NCBI RefSeq assembly: GCF_032229285.1
Contig: NZ_CP135084.1
Span: 2,356,001 to 2,420,000, forward strand
DNA from: Rheinheimera sp. MMS21-TC3
GTDB lineage: Bacteria > Pseudomonadota > Gammaproteobacteria > Enterobacterales > Alteromonadaceae
DNA: 64,000 nt
Reading direction: 5' to 3'
Below, piece by piece: positions 10,125 to 19,060 of the stretch. The translations under genes and the position numbers were made by a program. Under the pieces are notes generated by a model. That model saw only the letters and a program-made list of their open reading frames with translations. It was not told the origin of the DNA and did no database searches. The first letter of the stretch is position 1; every line of letters begins with the position of its first letter.

Positions 10125-12781
10125 TGGCAAAAAAAGTCAAGAAACATGACGGGCGCTCATCGGACTTAACGTTTAAATGGATGCTCACCACCCTTGGCCC
10201 TGAGTGGCAGCAATGGCAGGAATTAGCCGCTGAGTGGATGGCGACACAGCATGCGGGGGTTGGCCACAAGCTTTACGCGTTGAGCCGTTTTTTTGAGTCC
10301 TACTTGTTGGAGTGCGCTCCCTATGCAACTGACATTGGTCTATTTTTCAAGGGGTACAATGGTCATATCTGCTCCACTGAAGAGCTAGAAGCTACTGTGA
10401 GAAAAACTATTAACGACCCCGGCAATGTATCAAAATCTATCAACCACTCCTGTGACTTCATTAATTACGTCATTGAACATCATCTATCTGAAGAAGATGA
10501 TAGCGGCAACTTAATGCCACTGGTTCGCAATCCGCTGAGCAAAATTAAGGTCCAGCGCTCACACACTGAAACCGTGCGTAACCCACTTCCGTATCGTTAC
10601 ATCCAAGACCTGCGCCAAATTTTGTGTCCATTGCCAGATAAAGCGGAACTGACGGTGATTGAGCAAAACCTACCACGAGGCGAGTCGTTACTGCCTAGCT
10701 ATCACTACCGACATTTCAAGCATTGGGCATGGGCTAAAGAGCAGACAGGGCAAGGCAAACAGGGTGGCGATTGGTTTGAAGTAGAGCCTGACTTGATTGA
10801 CAAAACCGACCCCGATTGCGTGTGGCGCACCAAAGAAGTGACTAGAGATGGTAAAAGAATCACCCTCCACCAAATCTGGTCACCTGTCAAAGCGATGGTT
10901 ATATTTATGAAGCTGCATCTGCCACTGCGCACCTATCAAGTGCGTATGTTAGACAGTGGTGAAGCGGATACGTGGCGTTATGAAAGCGGTCATTGGAAGC
11001 TCAATGACAAGCATGACTTTGCGCTCGGTAGTGAAAAACGCCCTTTTGGTAAAGGCATCTTTCGCCGTATCCATGACACCATGACAGGCCAGCACTCCAC
11101 AGGTTTGTATATCAACACCAACAAAACCGCTGACCAAAATAAAGACGAACTTGAGCGGGGTTACATTATTCCTTGGCAGAATGAGGAAGTATTATATTGG
11201 CTGGAAAAACTGCGTAACTGGCAGGAAAAATATAACCCTATAGCGAAACCGACAGACTGCACCACGCTGTTAACTAAACATACTAAGAAGCAGAAGTCAC
11301 AAACCCAGTTAGAAAGCATGGGTGAAATCGCCTTTCTCTTTCGGGATGCATCAGCAAACGGTGATGATAAATACAAACCGATACATGCCGATGCGATGAA
11401 ACCTTTCTGGTATCAATTGTTACTGGAATTGGAAAACCAGCTCGCTGAGCAAGGTAATACGCTTGATAATGGAGAGCGACTTAAACTGGTTGTGGATTAC
11501 CCAGAAGGCACTCCAGAAAGCGCTAAGATTGCCACGAATCACCCCCTGCACAGCTTGCGCGTATCCTTGATAACATGCTACACGATGGATACCCAATTGC
11601 CACTACCTGTCATATCCAAACTACTGGCAGGACACTCACGTATCCTAATGACCATCTACTACAACAAAATCACCCCGTCCGTGATGGCGGAAAAAATGAG
11701 TGAAGCCGAGGGGGAGCTTGAGGGTAAAGCCAAGCAATCAGTGCGTAATTTCCTCAAAGATGCGTCACTAGCGCAAATTCAATGCAAAATGGTCTACCAC
11801 AAAGAAGACAGCATTCAGGCGGCATTAGTTAACCGTAATCCCATCGGCTGGGAGGAGCGTTCAGCTGGCTTATGTTTGGTCGGAGGCAACACCGTAAAAT
11901 CCGATGAAGTCAGTACGCTGGGCGGGTGCTGGAACGGCGGTGAGTTGATTAAAGATTCAAGTTCTGCCGCTCAGCGCATCTATGACAGCGTACCGCATGG
12001 CCCTGAAAACTGCATTCGTTGCCGTTGGTTTATTACCGAGGCGCGATACCTGCCGGCGCTTAACGCGCAGTTTAATCAACTTAGTTACAAGGCGCACCAA
12101 GCGGCTAACCTATCGGTTGAAATCGAGGGTGAGCTAGAAGCACTCAAAGACGAGCAGTTCTTCTGTGAAGAGCAAGGTACGCCTTATACCAAACATAATG
12201 ACATGCAGGTTCTACAGCGCCGCTATGAAAAGCAACAAGTAGAGGCCGATGAATACACCAAAGACTGGATAGCGTGCTTCGAGCTAATCAGCAAAATCAT
12301 TCGCGTCGAGGTAGCCCGAAGCGATGACGACACCAAAGATAAATTGATTGCAGTAGGGAATGAACAAGATATTAGCCATGCCTTGAGGTTTATCGAAACC
12401 GACTCAGAGCTCTTACACCTCTCCTTGCTATGTGACGATGCCGAATTCTTCCCTGACTTGCAGGATGAACTTCGTAAAACGCCCGCCATTCAAAAGCGCT
12501 CCATTGAACTCAGTCGCATGCTGATGAAAAAGGGTTTTGAACCTATCTTCTTGGAAATGGATGAAAAGCAGCAACTCATTGCTGCTAATGCCATGCTTCG
12601 TCACATGGCAAAAATAGCAGACCCTCATGACAAATTAGAGGGCTACCGCAAAGTCGCCAACTACATTGAGGCAGGTGAGTACCTTGAAGAAAACAAACTA
12701 TTTAGTGCAGGCATGAGTGCGCTCACTGGTAAAGCCTTGCACCTAGAAAATCTCACCCAACCTGCGCTCTTGGAGGGTTAA
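10124..12781 (+). CDS. gmtZ: Large integrase-like protein, likely gamma-mobile-trio GmtZ
   Basis: The 885-residue protein has a second tyrosine-recombinase-like catalytic core in its middle: HSLR (HxxR) in HPLHSLRVSLIT near residue 475, GH in LAGHSRIL, and a Tyr in MTIYYNKITP near 512. The C-terminal third is helical and has a CIRCRWFI cysteine pair near residue 630. It starts one base inside the gmtY stop (TAATG) and its own stop overlaps the next start the same way, so the trio is translationally coupled. It most likely works with GmtY in element excision and insertion. Which of the two proteins cuts DNA cannot be told here. Confidence 0.65.
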   Translation: MAKKVKKHDGRSSDLTFKWMLTTLGPEWQQWQELAAEWMATQHAGVGHKLYALSRFFESYLLECAPYATDIGLFFKGYNGHICSTEELEATVRKTINDPGNVSKSINHSCDFINYVIEHHLSEEDDSGNLMPLVRNPLSKIKVQRSHTETVRNPLPYRYIQDLRQILCPLPDKAELTVIEQNLPRGESLLPSYHYRHFKHWAWAKEQTGQGKQGGDWFEVEPDLIDKTDPDCVWRTKEVTRDGKRITLHQIWSPVKAMVIFMKLHLPLRTYQVRMLDSGEADTWRYESGHWKLNDKHDFALGSEKRPFGKGIFRRIHDTMTGQHSTGLYINTNKTADQNKDELERGYIIPWQNEEVLYWLEKLRNWQEKYNPIAKPTDCTTLLTKHTKKQKSQTQLESMGEIAFLFRDASANGDDKYKPIHADAMKPFWYQLLLELENQLAEQGNTLDNGERLKLVVDYPEGTPESAKIATNHPLHSLRVSLITCYTMDTQLPLPVISKLLAGHSRILMTIYYNKITPSVMAEKMSEAEGELEGKAKQSVRNFLKDASLAQIQCKMVYHKEDSIQAALVNRNPIGWEERSAGLCLVGGNTVKSDEVSTLGGCWNGGELIKDSSSAAQRIYDSVPHGPENCIRCRWFITEARYLPALNAQFNQLSYKAHQAANLSVEIEGELEALKDEQFFCEEQGTPYTKHNDMQVLQRRYEKQQVEADEYTKDWIACFELISKIIRVEVARSDDDTKDKLIAVGNEQDISHALRFIETDSELLHLSLLCDDAEFFPDLQDELRKTPAIQKRSIELSRMLMKKGFEPIFLEMDEKQQLIAANAMLRHMAKIADPHDKLEGYRKVANYIEAGEYLEENKLFSAGMSALTGKALHLENLTQPALLEG

Positions 12782-13458
12782 TGGACATTAATATTGATAT
12801 CATCTTGGCTGACCTAAAAGACGACAAAGTGCCAAGAACCCAAAAAAACCTAGATAAGCTTAACGACATCCTGAAAGCCTATGCAGGATCGGGGCAGCGT
12901 GATTTCTCCATTGCACAAATGGGGCGAGTATCAGCAGCAGAGGGTGGCCCAGGTTACGAAGCGTTACGAGCAACCAAAAACAAGCACTACCGCACCTTGA
13001 TTGAAGCATGGGCAGCAAAGTGCAAAACAACCACCAAAAAGCCGTTATCGCCAACCTCACGCTCTAAGTCTGTTCCACAGGATAACAAGCTACTTGAGCG
13101 TATTCCAGACCCTGCGGTACGGGCTTTGTTTGGTCAGATTATTGCCGAGCGCAACCGTTATCGCAAAGAGGTTAATCTGCTAAAACAGCACGCGAATATT
13201 ACCATTGATAAGCGTCCTGTACGTCAGTTTGATGCAAGCGCAGAGCCGAGTGTTGAAGTCTTGCCTTCACTATCTGGCATCTTGACCGAATCTGAGAAGA
13301 AAGCCTTAGCCTACGCTATCTCTGACGAATGTATGGAAAAACATAACTGGCAAACCACACAAGCAGGCCAAGTAAAAGACATGGAATACAACACAGAAAT
13401 ATTCCCTAGAGGCTTTGCGACAGGTCTACGCAAGTTGTTAGGTGAGGTAGATGATTAA
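12781..13458 (+). CDS. gmtX: Small partner of the recombinase trio, likely GmtX
   Basis: This 225-residue protein has no catalytic motif that I recognise. An N-terminal helical part (residues 1-80, with RTQKNLDKLNDILKAYAGSG and ALRATKNKHYRTLIEAW) looks like a DNA-binding accessory domain. A basic Ser/Thr-rich linker and an RNRYRKEVNLLKQHA helix follow. The position as third gene after two large tyrosine recombinases, coupled by TAATG junctions on both sides, is that of GmtX and is formally like TnpC of Tn554. The assignment depends mainly on context. Confidence 0.55.
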   Translation: MDINIDIILADLKDDKVPRTQKNLDKLNDILKAYAGSGQRDFSIAQMGRVSAAEGGPGYEALRATKNKHYRTLIEAWAAKCKTTTKKPLSPTSRSKSVPQDNKLLERIPDPAVRALFGQIIAERNRYRKEVNLLKQHANITIDKRPVRQFDASAEPSVEVLPSLSGILTESEKKALAYAISDECMEKHNWQTTQAGQVKDMEYNTEIFPRGFATGLRKLLGEVDD

Positions 13459-13895
13459 TGGCGAACGGTCAGCAAAGAGCGCAGCAAAACCTCGAAGCAT
13501 TTGAAGTATGGCAAGCCACTCAAACTGATGATGACTTTAAGCAAATCGCCTTTAAAGGCAAGCTCAACCGCATCGAAGTAGCAAAAGGGGTTGGTTGCGG
13601 TAAGTCTGCCCTTAACCAAAATCCTACGCTTAGAAAAGCGCTCAAGGCATTAGAAGACAAACTGCGTGATAAAGGTATACTCCCGCCACTGACCGAATCT
13701 GCAAGGAACAATACCGACAAACCAAAGCAATACGACAACACGGCTAATCGCAAGCTGCTCGACTCAAAACGAGTATCGACCTTAGAAGCTGAAAACATTG
13801 AGCTAAAAGCCAAAGTTAAAGAGCTGGAAGGTAAACTGGAGCGGTTTGGCGAACTGAATGAAACCTTGTCAGAAATGGGGTTTATGCCACGATGA
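13458..13895 (+). CDS. Small putative DNA-binding protein with C-terminal coiled coil
   Basis: I do not recognise a named family. Of 145 residues, about 30-65 (KLNRIEVAKGVGCGKSALNQ and following) look like a helix-turn-helix that would set a sequence-specific contact. Residues 105-140 form a heptad-like charged helix (STLEAENIELKAKVKELEGK), probably a dimerising coiled coil. It starts at the gmtX stop (TAATG) and its stop overlaps the helicase start (ATGA), so it is the fourth gene of the coupled operon. A role as accessory or excision factor for the element is inference. Confidence 0.55.
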   Translation: MANGQQRAQQNLEAFEVWQATQTDDDFKQIAFKGKLNRIEVAKGVGCGKSALNQNPTLRKALKALEDKLRDKGILPPLTESARNNTDKPKQYDNTANRKLLDSKRVSTLEAENIELKAKVKELEGKLERFGELNETLSEMGFMPR

Positions 13896-16057
13896 AATTT
13901 ACACTCCATCAAGACCAAATGCGTGTCACGAGCATTCCTTACAGCTCTACCAAAATGGTGATATTCAGTGGCGTGCCACTGAAAAAAAACTCACACAAAA
14001 CCAATAGCGGCAAGTATTACGTCACCATCAAAGCTGATCCAGATGCCATCCCCGTTCAACCAGCCCTCGGCCAGCACTGGTCAGTGAAGGGAACTCGTTT
14101 GGTAGAGGAAGTAGAAACAGGTGATTTCGTGATGCAGCAGCATACCTATGAATCACCAGAGCACATCGAATGCAGCCTGCCAGAAACGGGTGAACAGCTT
14201 ATTCGCTTTATTGCCAGAGAAAGTGATTTCAAAGGTATCGGTGAAAGTAAAGCTAGAGCACTCTGGGAACTGTTAGGAAAGGATTTTCACCCAACGGTTA
14301 GAAAAGACACTCATGAATCAAGAGATCGCCTTAGAAGTGTCCTGAGTGAAGATTCTATCAATGCGTTATTTGAGGGTTACGCCAAATATAAGAATCTGGC
14401 CTACTGCAACTGGATGACCGAACACAAGATACCAGCAAGTATTCAGCAGCGCTTATTGAAGCATCATGGAGAAGAGTCCATTGAGGCTATTAAACAAAAT
14501 CCGTATGTCCTTATTGGGTTTGGAATGTCGTTTACGGATGTCGATAAACTGGTTAATTTTGACCAGTTTAAGATCACAGCTTGTGATCACCGCAGACTAA
14601 GTGCCGCACTTGAAACCGCGATTCGCAAAGAGATTGAGAAAGGCCACACCTATACAACTCAAGCATGTTTACGCCCATACCTAACCAAATTACTCAAAGA
14701 TAAGGAACTGGTGACGGAAGCGTTTAAAGCTGGTCACAACAAAGCGCAATACATCCTAAACCCTGACACTGGCTCTTATCATCCAACCGCCCAGTTGTTG
14801 ATGGAAAATGTCGTTGCCAAACGACTTAAAGCACTAGCTAATCAAAACAACCTTTATGACGAAGTTGCAAATTCTGCATATTGCTCTTCGGTTGATGAAT
14901 TACCATACGAGCTAACCAAGAAACAGATTGAAGCAGTGACAACGTGTTTGGATAACGCCGTGAGCTGTATTACGGGCGGAGCTGGCACAGGTAAAACCAC
15001 AGTCCTTAGAACCGCACTTCGAGCCTACCATCAAATGGGATTTGAAATACATGCGGTCGCGCTGAGTGGCAGAGCCGCTATGCGCTTGCATGAGTCAATT
15101 GGCTTTATCACCTCAACTATCGCTAAGTTATTACGTAGAGAGCCTATTGAGCCAAGTTCAGACCAGCCAAAGCATTTACTGGTAATAGATGAAGCCAGTA
15201 TGATTGACTTGCCAACCATGTATCGCCTGGTCAACCATATTCACCCATCGGTTCGTATTATCTTTACTGGCGACCCTGACCAGTTACCACCTATAGGGTG
15301 CGGCAAGGTTTTGGCTGATATCGTTCTATCTAAAGCCATTGCTAATACTATGCTAGATATCGTTAAGCGTCAGAAAGGCTCAACGGGTATTCCTGAATAC
15401 TCCAAGCTCATTAATCAAGGTATCGTGCCTGAAAAACTAAGTACGGGGGCTATTCACTTCCACGAAACGGCAAAGAGCGACATTGGTCAAGCCTGTTGTG
15501 AGTTGTATCAGCAATCACCTGAAAATAGTCGCGTCATGGCACCGACCAAGGCACTCGTTGCTGAAATTAATAAACTAACCCAAGAGGCTGTTAACCCAAG
15601 CGGTAAAAGGCTTGAGTTTGAAATGCACGGTGAGAGATTCTTTCAAAACCTCAGATTGAATGATGCGATTCTATTTACGCAAAACCACTATGATAAAGGC
15701 ATTCAAAACGGCTCTCTTGGTACGCTTACCAGCATTGACTCATCCGGTGAAACTTATGGTGAAGTAACGCTGGATACGGGGGATAAAGTTGAGGTCACAC
15801 AGTCCGTGCTCGATTGCATGGAGTTGGGTTATGCAATAACCCTTCATAAAGCTCAAGGCTCGCAGTTTCCTAGAATCATTATTGCACTACAGAAAGGCAA
15901 AATCGTTGATAGAGCGTGGCTGTATACCGCGATTACCAGAGCCGAGGTTGAGATCCATATAGTTGGTAGCTCGGATGAACTAAGGGGTATTACAGATGCC
16001 CACAGTAACTCACATAAGCGAAATAGCTACTTGAGTGAACTACTACACCAAAATTAG
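13892..16057 (+). CDS. RecD2-like superfamily 1 DNA helicase
   Basis: The 721-residue protein has a helix-hairpin-helix-like segment (FKGIGESKARALWELLG, about residues 112-128). The helicase motor follows: Walker A GGAGTGKTT near 361, DEAS Walker B in LLVIDEASMIDLP near 430, FTGDPDQLPP, and the C-terminal LHKAQGSQFP and YTAITRA motifs. This order is that of RecD2/TraI-type 5'-3' helicases. It ends the five-gene operon and may process element DNA during excision or mobility. No relaxase domain is visible, so self-transfer is not supported. The specific role is inference. Confidence 0.75.
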   Translation: MKFTLHQDQMRVTSIPYSSTKMVIFSGVPLKKNSHKTNSGKYYVTIKADPDAIPVQPALGQHWSVKGTRLVEEVETGDFVMQQHTYESPEHIECSLPETGEQLIRFIARESDFKGIGESKARALWELLGKDFHPTVRKDTHESRDRLRSVLSEDSINALFEGYAKYKNLAYCNWMTEHKIPASIQQRLLKHHGEESIEAIKQNPYVLIGFGMSFTDVDKLVNFDQFKITACDHRRLSAALETAIRKEIEKGHTYTTQACLRPYLTKLLKDKELVTEAFKAGHNKAQYILNPDTGSYHPTAQLLMENVVAKRLKALANQNNLYDEVANSAYCSSVDELPYELTKKQIEAVTTCLDNAVSCITGGAGTGKTTVLRTALRAYHQMGFEIHAVALSGRAAMRLHESIGFITSTIAKLLRREPIEPSSDQPKHLLVIDEASMIDLPTMYRLVNHIHPSVRIIFTGDPDQLPPIGCGKVLADIVLSKAIANTMLDIVKRQKGSTGIPEYSKLINQGIVPEKLSTGAIHFHETAKSDIGQACCELYQQSPENSRVMAPTKALVAEINKLTQEAVNPSGKRLEFEMHGERFFQNLRLNDAILFTQNHYDKGIQNGSLGTLTSIDSSGETYGEVTLDTGDKVEVTQSVLDCMELGYAITLHKAQGSQFPRIIIALQKGKIVDRAWLYTAITRAEVEIHIVGSSDELRGITDAHSNSHKRNSYLSELLHQN

Positions 16058-16273
16058 CAAAGCTGCAAAACATCACCCAAATTTATCACCACGAACAATC
16101 GCGGCTTACAACCCGTTGCACTTTCATGTAACCACCAGCTTCAGCAGTCATACAATTAATTGATCGTCAGCTATGAGCGAAAAGCAGAGATTCAGCACCT
16201 CAACACAATCCGCATGCGAATGACCGCTTTTACCGCAAAACCGGACATGAAGCCCAGTTTATTTAAAACGAAA

Positions 16274-17233
16274 TTATCGGTCTATAGGGCTAATTGTCCC
16301 TGATGAATGTTGACCGATGACATGTGTATATATTTGAGTTGTCTTCAAATCCGTATGCCCTAACAGCTCTTGAACTGTACGAATGTCTGTTCCCGCTTTT
16401 AAAAGCTGCGTTGCGAAAGAGTGCCTGAATGTGTGTGCGGTAACGTGTTTCTGAACACCTGACCGTATAACAGCGCTCCTTAATTTCTTTGTTAGGGACG
16501 TCCAATGCAAGTGATGGCGGCAAACATATCCATCCACTGGATGCTTACACCTGACAGATGATGGGAATATAAATTGCCACTTAAAATCAGAAATTGCGTA
16601 AGGGTATTTTCGAGCGAGCCCTGGCGGGAGACTTGTTTTACCCTCACCTTCGCAAAGATCCTTTTCATGAAGATCACGAACCTTTTCAATATGCAATTTA
16701 AGGGGTTCAACAAGCTTTTCAGGTAACATCGTGACTCGATCTTTACCGCCTTTGCCACGAAATACATAGACATTCCTTGACTCAAAATCGATATCTTTAA
16801 CTCTTAGCATTAATAGTTCTGCTTTCCTTAGCCCACAACCATATAAAAGCGAAAACATCAGTTTATAGCTACCGGATAGCTGATTGATGATACTCATTGC
16901 TTCGTTATGAGATAAGACGGATGGAACCCGTTTAGGTGCGCGTGCTTTTATCGTATCAGGTAGTAAAGTAAGTTCTCTCTGAAGTATATGTTTATACATG
17001 AAGACGATAGCGCAAAGCGCCAAGTTTTGAGTAGACGCCGTAACTTGTCGGTTTACGGCTAAATATGTCAAAAAATTAGTTACCTCTTGTTCCCCCATGT
17101 TCTTAGGATGCTGTTTTTTGTTAAACAAAATGAAGCGTTTTATCCAAAGTAAATAGGTTTTTTCAGTCTGAATTGAGTAATGCTTGGTTCGCATAACCTG
17201 TCTGATGCTTTCAAGGAAAGGTGAACGAGTCAT
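16274..17233 (-). CDS. intI: Integron integrase
   Basis: IntI is the tyrosine recombinase that captures and shuffles gene cassettes between attI and folded single-stranded attC sites. The 319-residue protein has the catalytic residues R136 (GLRKAELL), H277 and R280 (AHTFRHS), H303 (LGHTDLKT) and Y312. It also has the integron-specific extra patch near residues 202-225 ([14 protein letters not shown] followed by [11 protein letters not shown]). That patch is the diagnostic difference from ordinary XerC/D proteins. The ATG has AAAGGAG upstream. The gene is intact, so the array may still be active. It is not the class 1 IntI sequence; the class is not assignable by eye. Confidence 0.95.
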   Translation of the reverse strand: MTRSPFLESIRQVMRTKHYSIQTEKTYLLWIKRFILFNKKQHPKNMGEQEVTNFLTYLAVNRQVTASTQNLALCAIVFMYKHILQRELTLLPDTIKARAPKRVPSVLSHNEAMSIINQLSGSYKLMFSLLYGCGLRKAELLMLRVKDIDFESRNVYVFRGKGGKDRVTMLPEKLVEPLKLHIEKVRDLHEKDLCEGEGKTSLPPGLARKYPYAISDFKWQFIFPSSVRCKHPVDGYVCRHHLHWTSLTKKLRSAVIRSGVQKHVTAHTFRHSFATQLLKAGTDIRTVQELLGHTDLKTTQIYTHVIGQHSSGTISPIDR

Positions 17234-17260
17234 GTAAGCTCCTTTGTTGATTATCGAGTG

Positions 17261-17284
17261 TGTTACTGAGACTTCTCAGTAACA
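17261..17284. promoter_or_regulatory. Palindrome copy 1 upstream of intI
   Basis: Two perfect 11-base arms, TGTTACTGAGA and TCTCAGTAACA, flank a 2-base centre (CT). The site sits 28-51 bases upstream of the intI ATG, where it would overlap the intI promoter (a GATAAT-like -10 lies just downstream on the minus strand). Such a position suits an operator or an integrase accessory site. The role is inferred. Confidence 0.5.
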
Positions 17285-17355
17285 CCTGATGATAAGGATG
17301 CTAAATCAAGATAAGGCATTGATATTAATAATATTACCCCGTTTTGGGGTGGAGG

Positions 17356-17379
17356 CATTACTGAGAAGTCTCAGTAATG
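17356..17379. promoter_or_regulatory. Palindrome copy 2 between intI and attI
   Basis: Perfect 11-base arms CATTACTGAGA and TCTCAGTAATG flank the centre AG. The inner 18 arm bases are identical to copy 1, 95 bases away. Both copies keep the same 2-base spacing, which suggests a protein dimer site rather than a chance hairpin. Confidence 0.5.
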
Positions 17380-17425
17380 TCGTAAATTAAAAGTAAATTA
17401 AGTCCTTAACTAGCTTCTTAAGTTA

Positions 17426-17454
17426 TTGATTTTCAGTAAACTCATAGGTATAAA
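17426..17454 (+). promoter_or_regulatory. Candidate cassette promoter (Pc)
   Basis: TTGATT (17426-17431), a 17-base spacer and TATAAA (17449-17454) form a good sigma-70 promoter reading into the cassette array. It lies 46 bases before the attI crossover. This is the position expected of a Pc promoter in integrons where it is located in the attI region. Confidence 0.5.
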
Positions 17455-17474
17455 TTTGTTTTGCCTTTCGGATG

Positions 17475-17506
17475 TTACTGAGAGGTCTACATAATAACTG
17501 TTATGC
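17475..17506 (+). other. attI recombination site, with degenerate third palindrome
   Basis: The core GTTATGC at 17500-17506 is the crossover site where cassette 1 joins. Just left of it, from 17475, TTACTGAGA is followed by a two-base centre and TCTACATAA, a decayed third copy of the palindromes at 17261 and 17356. The native attI right half was probably TTCTGCTAACACC, now displaced to 20410. Confidence 0.7.
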
Positions 17507-17530
17507 GCCACATCAGAAACAAGGAAGTTT

Positions 17531-18496
17531 ATGTTCTTTAAATACATTCTAATATTTTCAAGCATGTTCGTTTTTTTACCTTCTTTATCATCGGTTGAAG
17601 CCAGCGAATTATCTGAAAAAAGCGTCGAGCTTGAAAATGTAAAGATTAATTATCAATTCTTAGATCGCACTTCTATTGAAAAAGAGTCTGAGATAAATGA
17701 GCTTGTATCTTCGGCCTTTTCGCTCTTTTCAAAATTATTTGGTGGCTTGCCAAGAGACCTTGCTGGAAACGAATACTCTGAGATTTCTATCAAAGTTAAA
17801 CAGGGCAATTATTTAGGAGGCGAAGCGGATCCCCAATTAATTATTTTGACCTGGTCAAATGGGGATATGTTTGGCTACGGTAACTGGAAAACCCTTTTGC
17901 TTCATGAAATTTTTCATTTATGGAGTGCTGAATCAATTAGATACGAAGATGGTAGTGAGCATTGGTTTAACGAAGGCTTCGCAGAATATTATTCATTTAA
18001 AGCCGCTGCCCAACTTGGCTTAATATCAGCGGAACAAGCAATTTCAATAGCAGCTTTTCCAATTGGATATTACTCGGCATCAAAAGGATTAGGTCAAATA
18101 TCAATGAGAGACGCAGGAAAGAGCAACAAAACTAAGTTTGATAATTACTTTCTCATTTATCATGGTGGCTGGGTTGTGGCTATGATCTTAGATCAAGAGA
18201 TTCGCTCTAAAACGGATGGAAAAAAGAGTCTTGATGATGTAATGGCATATATGTATAAAAATTATCCTAGAAATAGGAAACTCTATAATATTGAAGACAT
18301 ATCAAACAGTGTTAAAAAAACTACAGACGTTGATTTCTCTGAGTTTTTAAATAAATATGTGACTGGTTCGCAGACAATACCTATTTCCAATTACTTACAT
18401 TTAAGCGATGCAATTTGGAGCTATAAATTTAATACACCTAATAAATTAAAATATAAGTACCTCTACCAAACTCTAGGTATAAAAGGTATTGAGTAA
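17531..18496 (+). CDS. Cassette 1: secreted HExxH metallopeptidase-like protein
   Basis: The 321-residue protein has an N-terminal signal peptide (MFFKYILIFSSMFVFLPS, cleavage near residue 25). It also has a gluzincin zinc site: HEIFH near residue 126 and the third ligand Glu in NEGFAEYY about 20 residues later. This layout is seen in M1/M61-like aminopeptidase folds, but the protein is short and I do not recognise a named family. It probably acts outside the cytoplasm. An AAGGAAG precedes the ATG. The cassette is visibly AT-richer than its neighbours, which fits an independent origin. Confidence 0.65.
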   Translation: MFFKYILIFSSMFVFLPSLSSVEASELSEKSVELENVKINYQFLDRTSIEKESEINELVSSAFSLFSKLFGGLPRDLAGNEYSEISIKVKQGNYLGGEADPQLIILTWSNGDMFGYGNWKTLLLHEIFHLWSAESIRYEDGSEHWFNEGFAEYYSFKAAAQLGLISAEQAISIAAFPIGYYSASKGLGQISMRDAGKSNKTKFDNYFLIYHGGWVVAMILDQEIRSKTDGKKSLDDVMAYMYKNYPRNRKLYNIEDISNSVKKTTDVDFSEFLNKYVTGSQTIPISNYLHLSDAIWSYKFNTPNKLKYKYLYQTLGIKGIE

Positions 18497-18509
18497 TAAC
18501 CGGCACGGC

Positions 18510-18593
18510 GCATAACAAGGCGCTGTTGTCGCAGCTATCGCTGCTGGGACGGCTTACGCTGCGCTCCAGCCGCCCCAAAGCTTTGCGTTATGT
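18510..18593 (+). repeat. attC site of cassette 1
   Basis: R'' GCATAAC (18510-18516) and R' GTTATGT (18587-18593) bound an 84-base imperfect palindrome with complementary inner parts (AAGGC against GCTTT, and GACGGCTTACGC near GCGCTCCAGCCGCC). Crossover is between G18587 and T18588. Confidence 0.85.
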
Positions 18594-18604
18594 GCTAAAG
18601 CAGA

Positions 18605-19060
18605 ATGGAGCTCGTATTGAGTTTTAGTGTTAAATCAAAACTATTAATTAGTGGTGGCGTTATTGCATCGGCTGCAGCTATATGGCATTTACTTTGTATT
18701 TGGGGCGGGCCAAGCTGGTTTGCTTTTGCACGAGCGCCTAAGCAAATCATAGACTCAGCTCAACAAGGTACTTTGCTTGCACCTGTCGGTACCATAATTG
18801 TTGCAGGTTTAATGCTGGCGTGTACGGTGTTTGCTTTTTCAGCCGTTGGTTTAATACGCAAGGTTCCATTGGTTAAACCTGCTTTAATTACCATCGCGTT
18901 ACTTTGTACTTTGCGAGGATTAATTAGTATTCCAGCATTTGCTACAGCAACCGGTGTCGATATTTGGCAAATAGTTGCTAGCACTGTTTGGTTGTACGTT
19001 GGCGTTTGTTTTATTGTTGGCAGTATTGAGCATAGTACTGCTTTAAAATCAGGCACATAA
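18605..19060 (+). CDS. Cassette 2: small four-helix membrane protein
   Basis: This protein of up to 151 residues has four hydrophobic helices (about residues 12-32, 58-82, 90-112 and 120-142). Its short loops include WGGPSWFAFARAPKQI. No catalytic motif is visible and I do not recognise a function; similar small membrane proteins are frequent integron cargo. The ATG at 18605 lacks a ribosome site. A TTG at 18617 has GGAG six bases upstream and could be the true start, giving 147 residues. The stop codon lies inside the R'' core of its attC, a compact arrangement common in cassettes. Confidence 0.6.
   Translation: MELVLSFSVKSKLLISGGVIASAAAIWHLLCIWGGPSWFAFARAPKQIIDSAQQGTLLAPVGTIIVAGLMLACTVFAFSAVGLIRKVPLVKPALITIALLCTLRGLISIPAFATATGVDIWQIVASTVWLYVGVCFIVGSIEHSTALKSGT

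Noticed and set aside
8667..13458. Tn554-type TnpA-TnpB-TnpC transposon
   Set aside because: The logic of two recombinases plus a small protein is similar. These proteins (485, 885 and 225 residues) are much larger than the Tn554 set and are followed by helicase and integron genes, which fits GMT elements better.
13520..13918. 132-codon minus-strand frame opposite the small DNA-binding-like gene
   Set aside because: The plus-strand gene is linked by start-stop overlaps on both sides. The minus-strand product is low-complexity Ser/Leu and looks like an antisense shadow.
8667..16057. Self-transmissible conjugative element
   Set aside because: There is a helicase with RecD2-like motifs but no relaxase, coupling protein or mating-pair genes.
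17261..17493. The three TTACTGAGA palindromes as a CRISPR array
   Set aside because: There are only three copies, the last degenerate. Spacing is about 95-117 bases, and no cas genes are in the window.
17234..17500. LexA (SOS) box at the intI promoter
   Set aside because: No CTGT-N8-ACAG or close variant is present. The palindromes there have a different half-site, TTACTGAGA.
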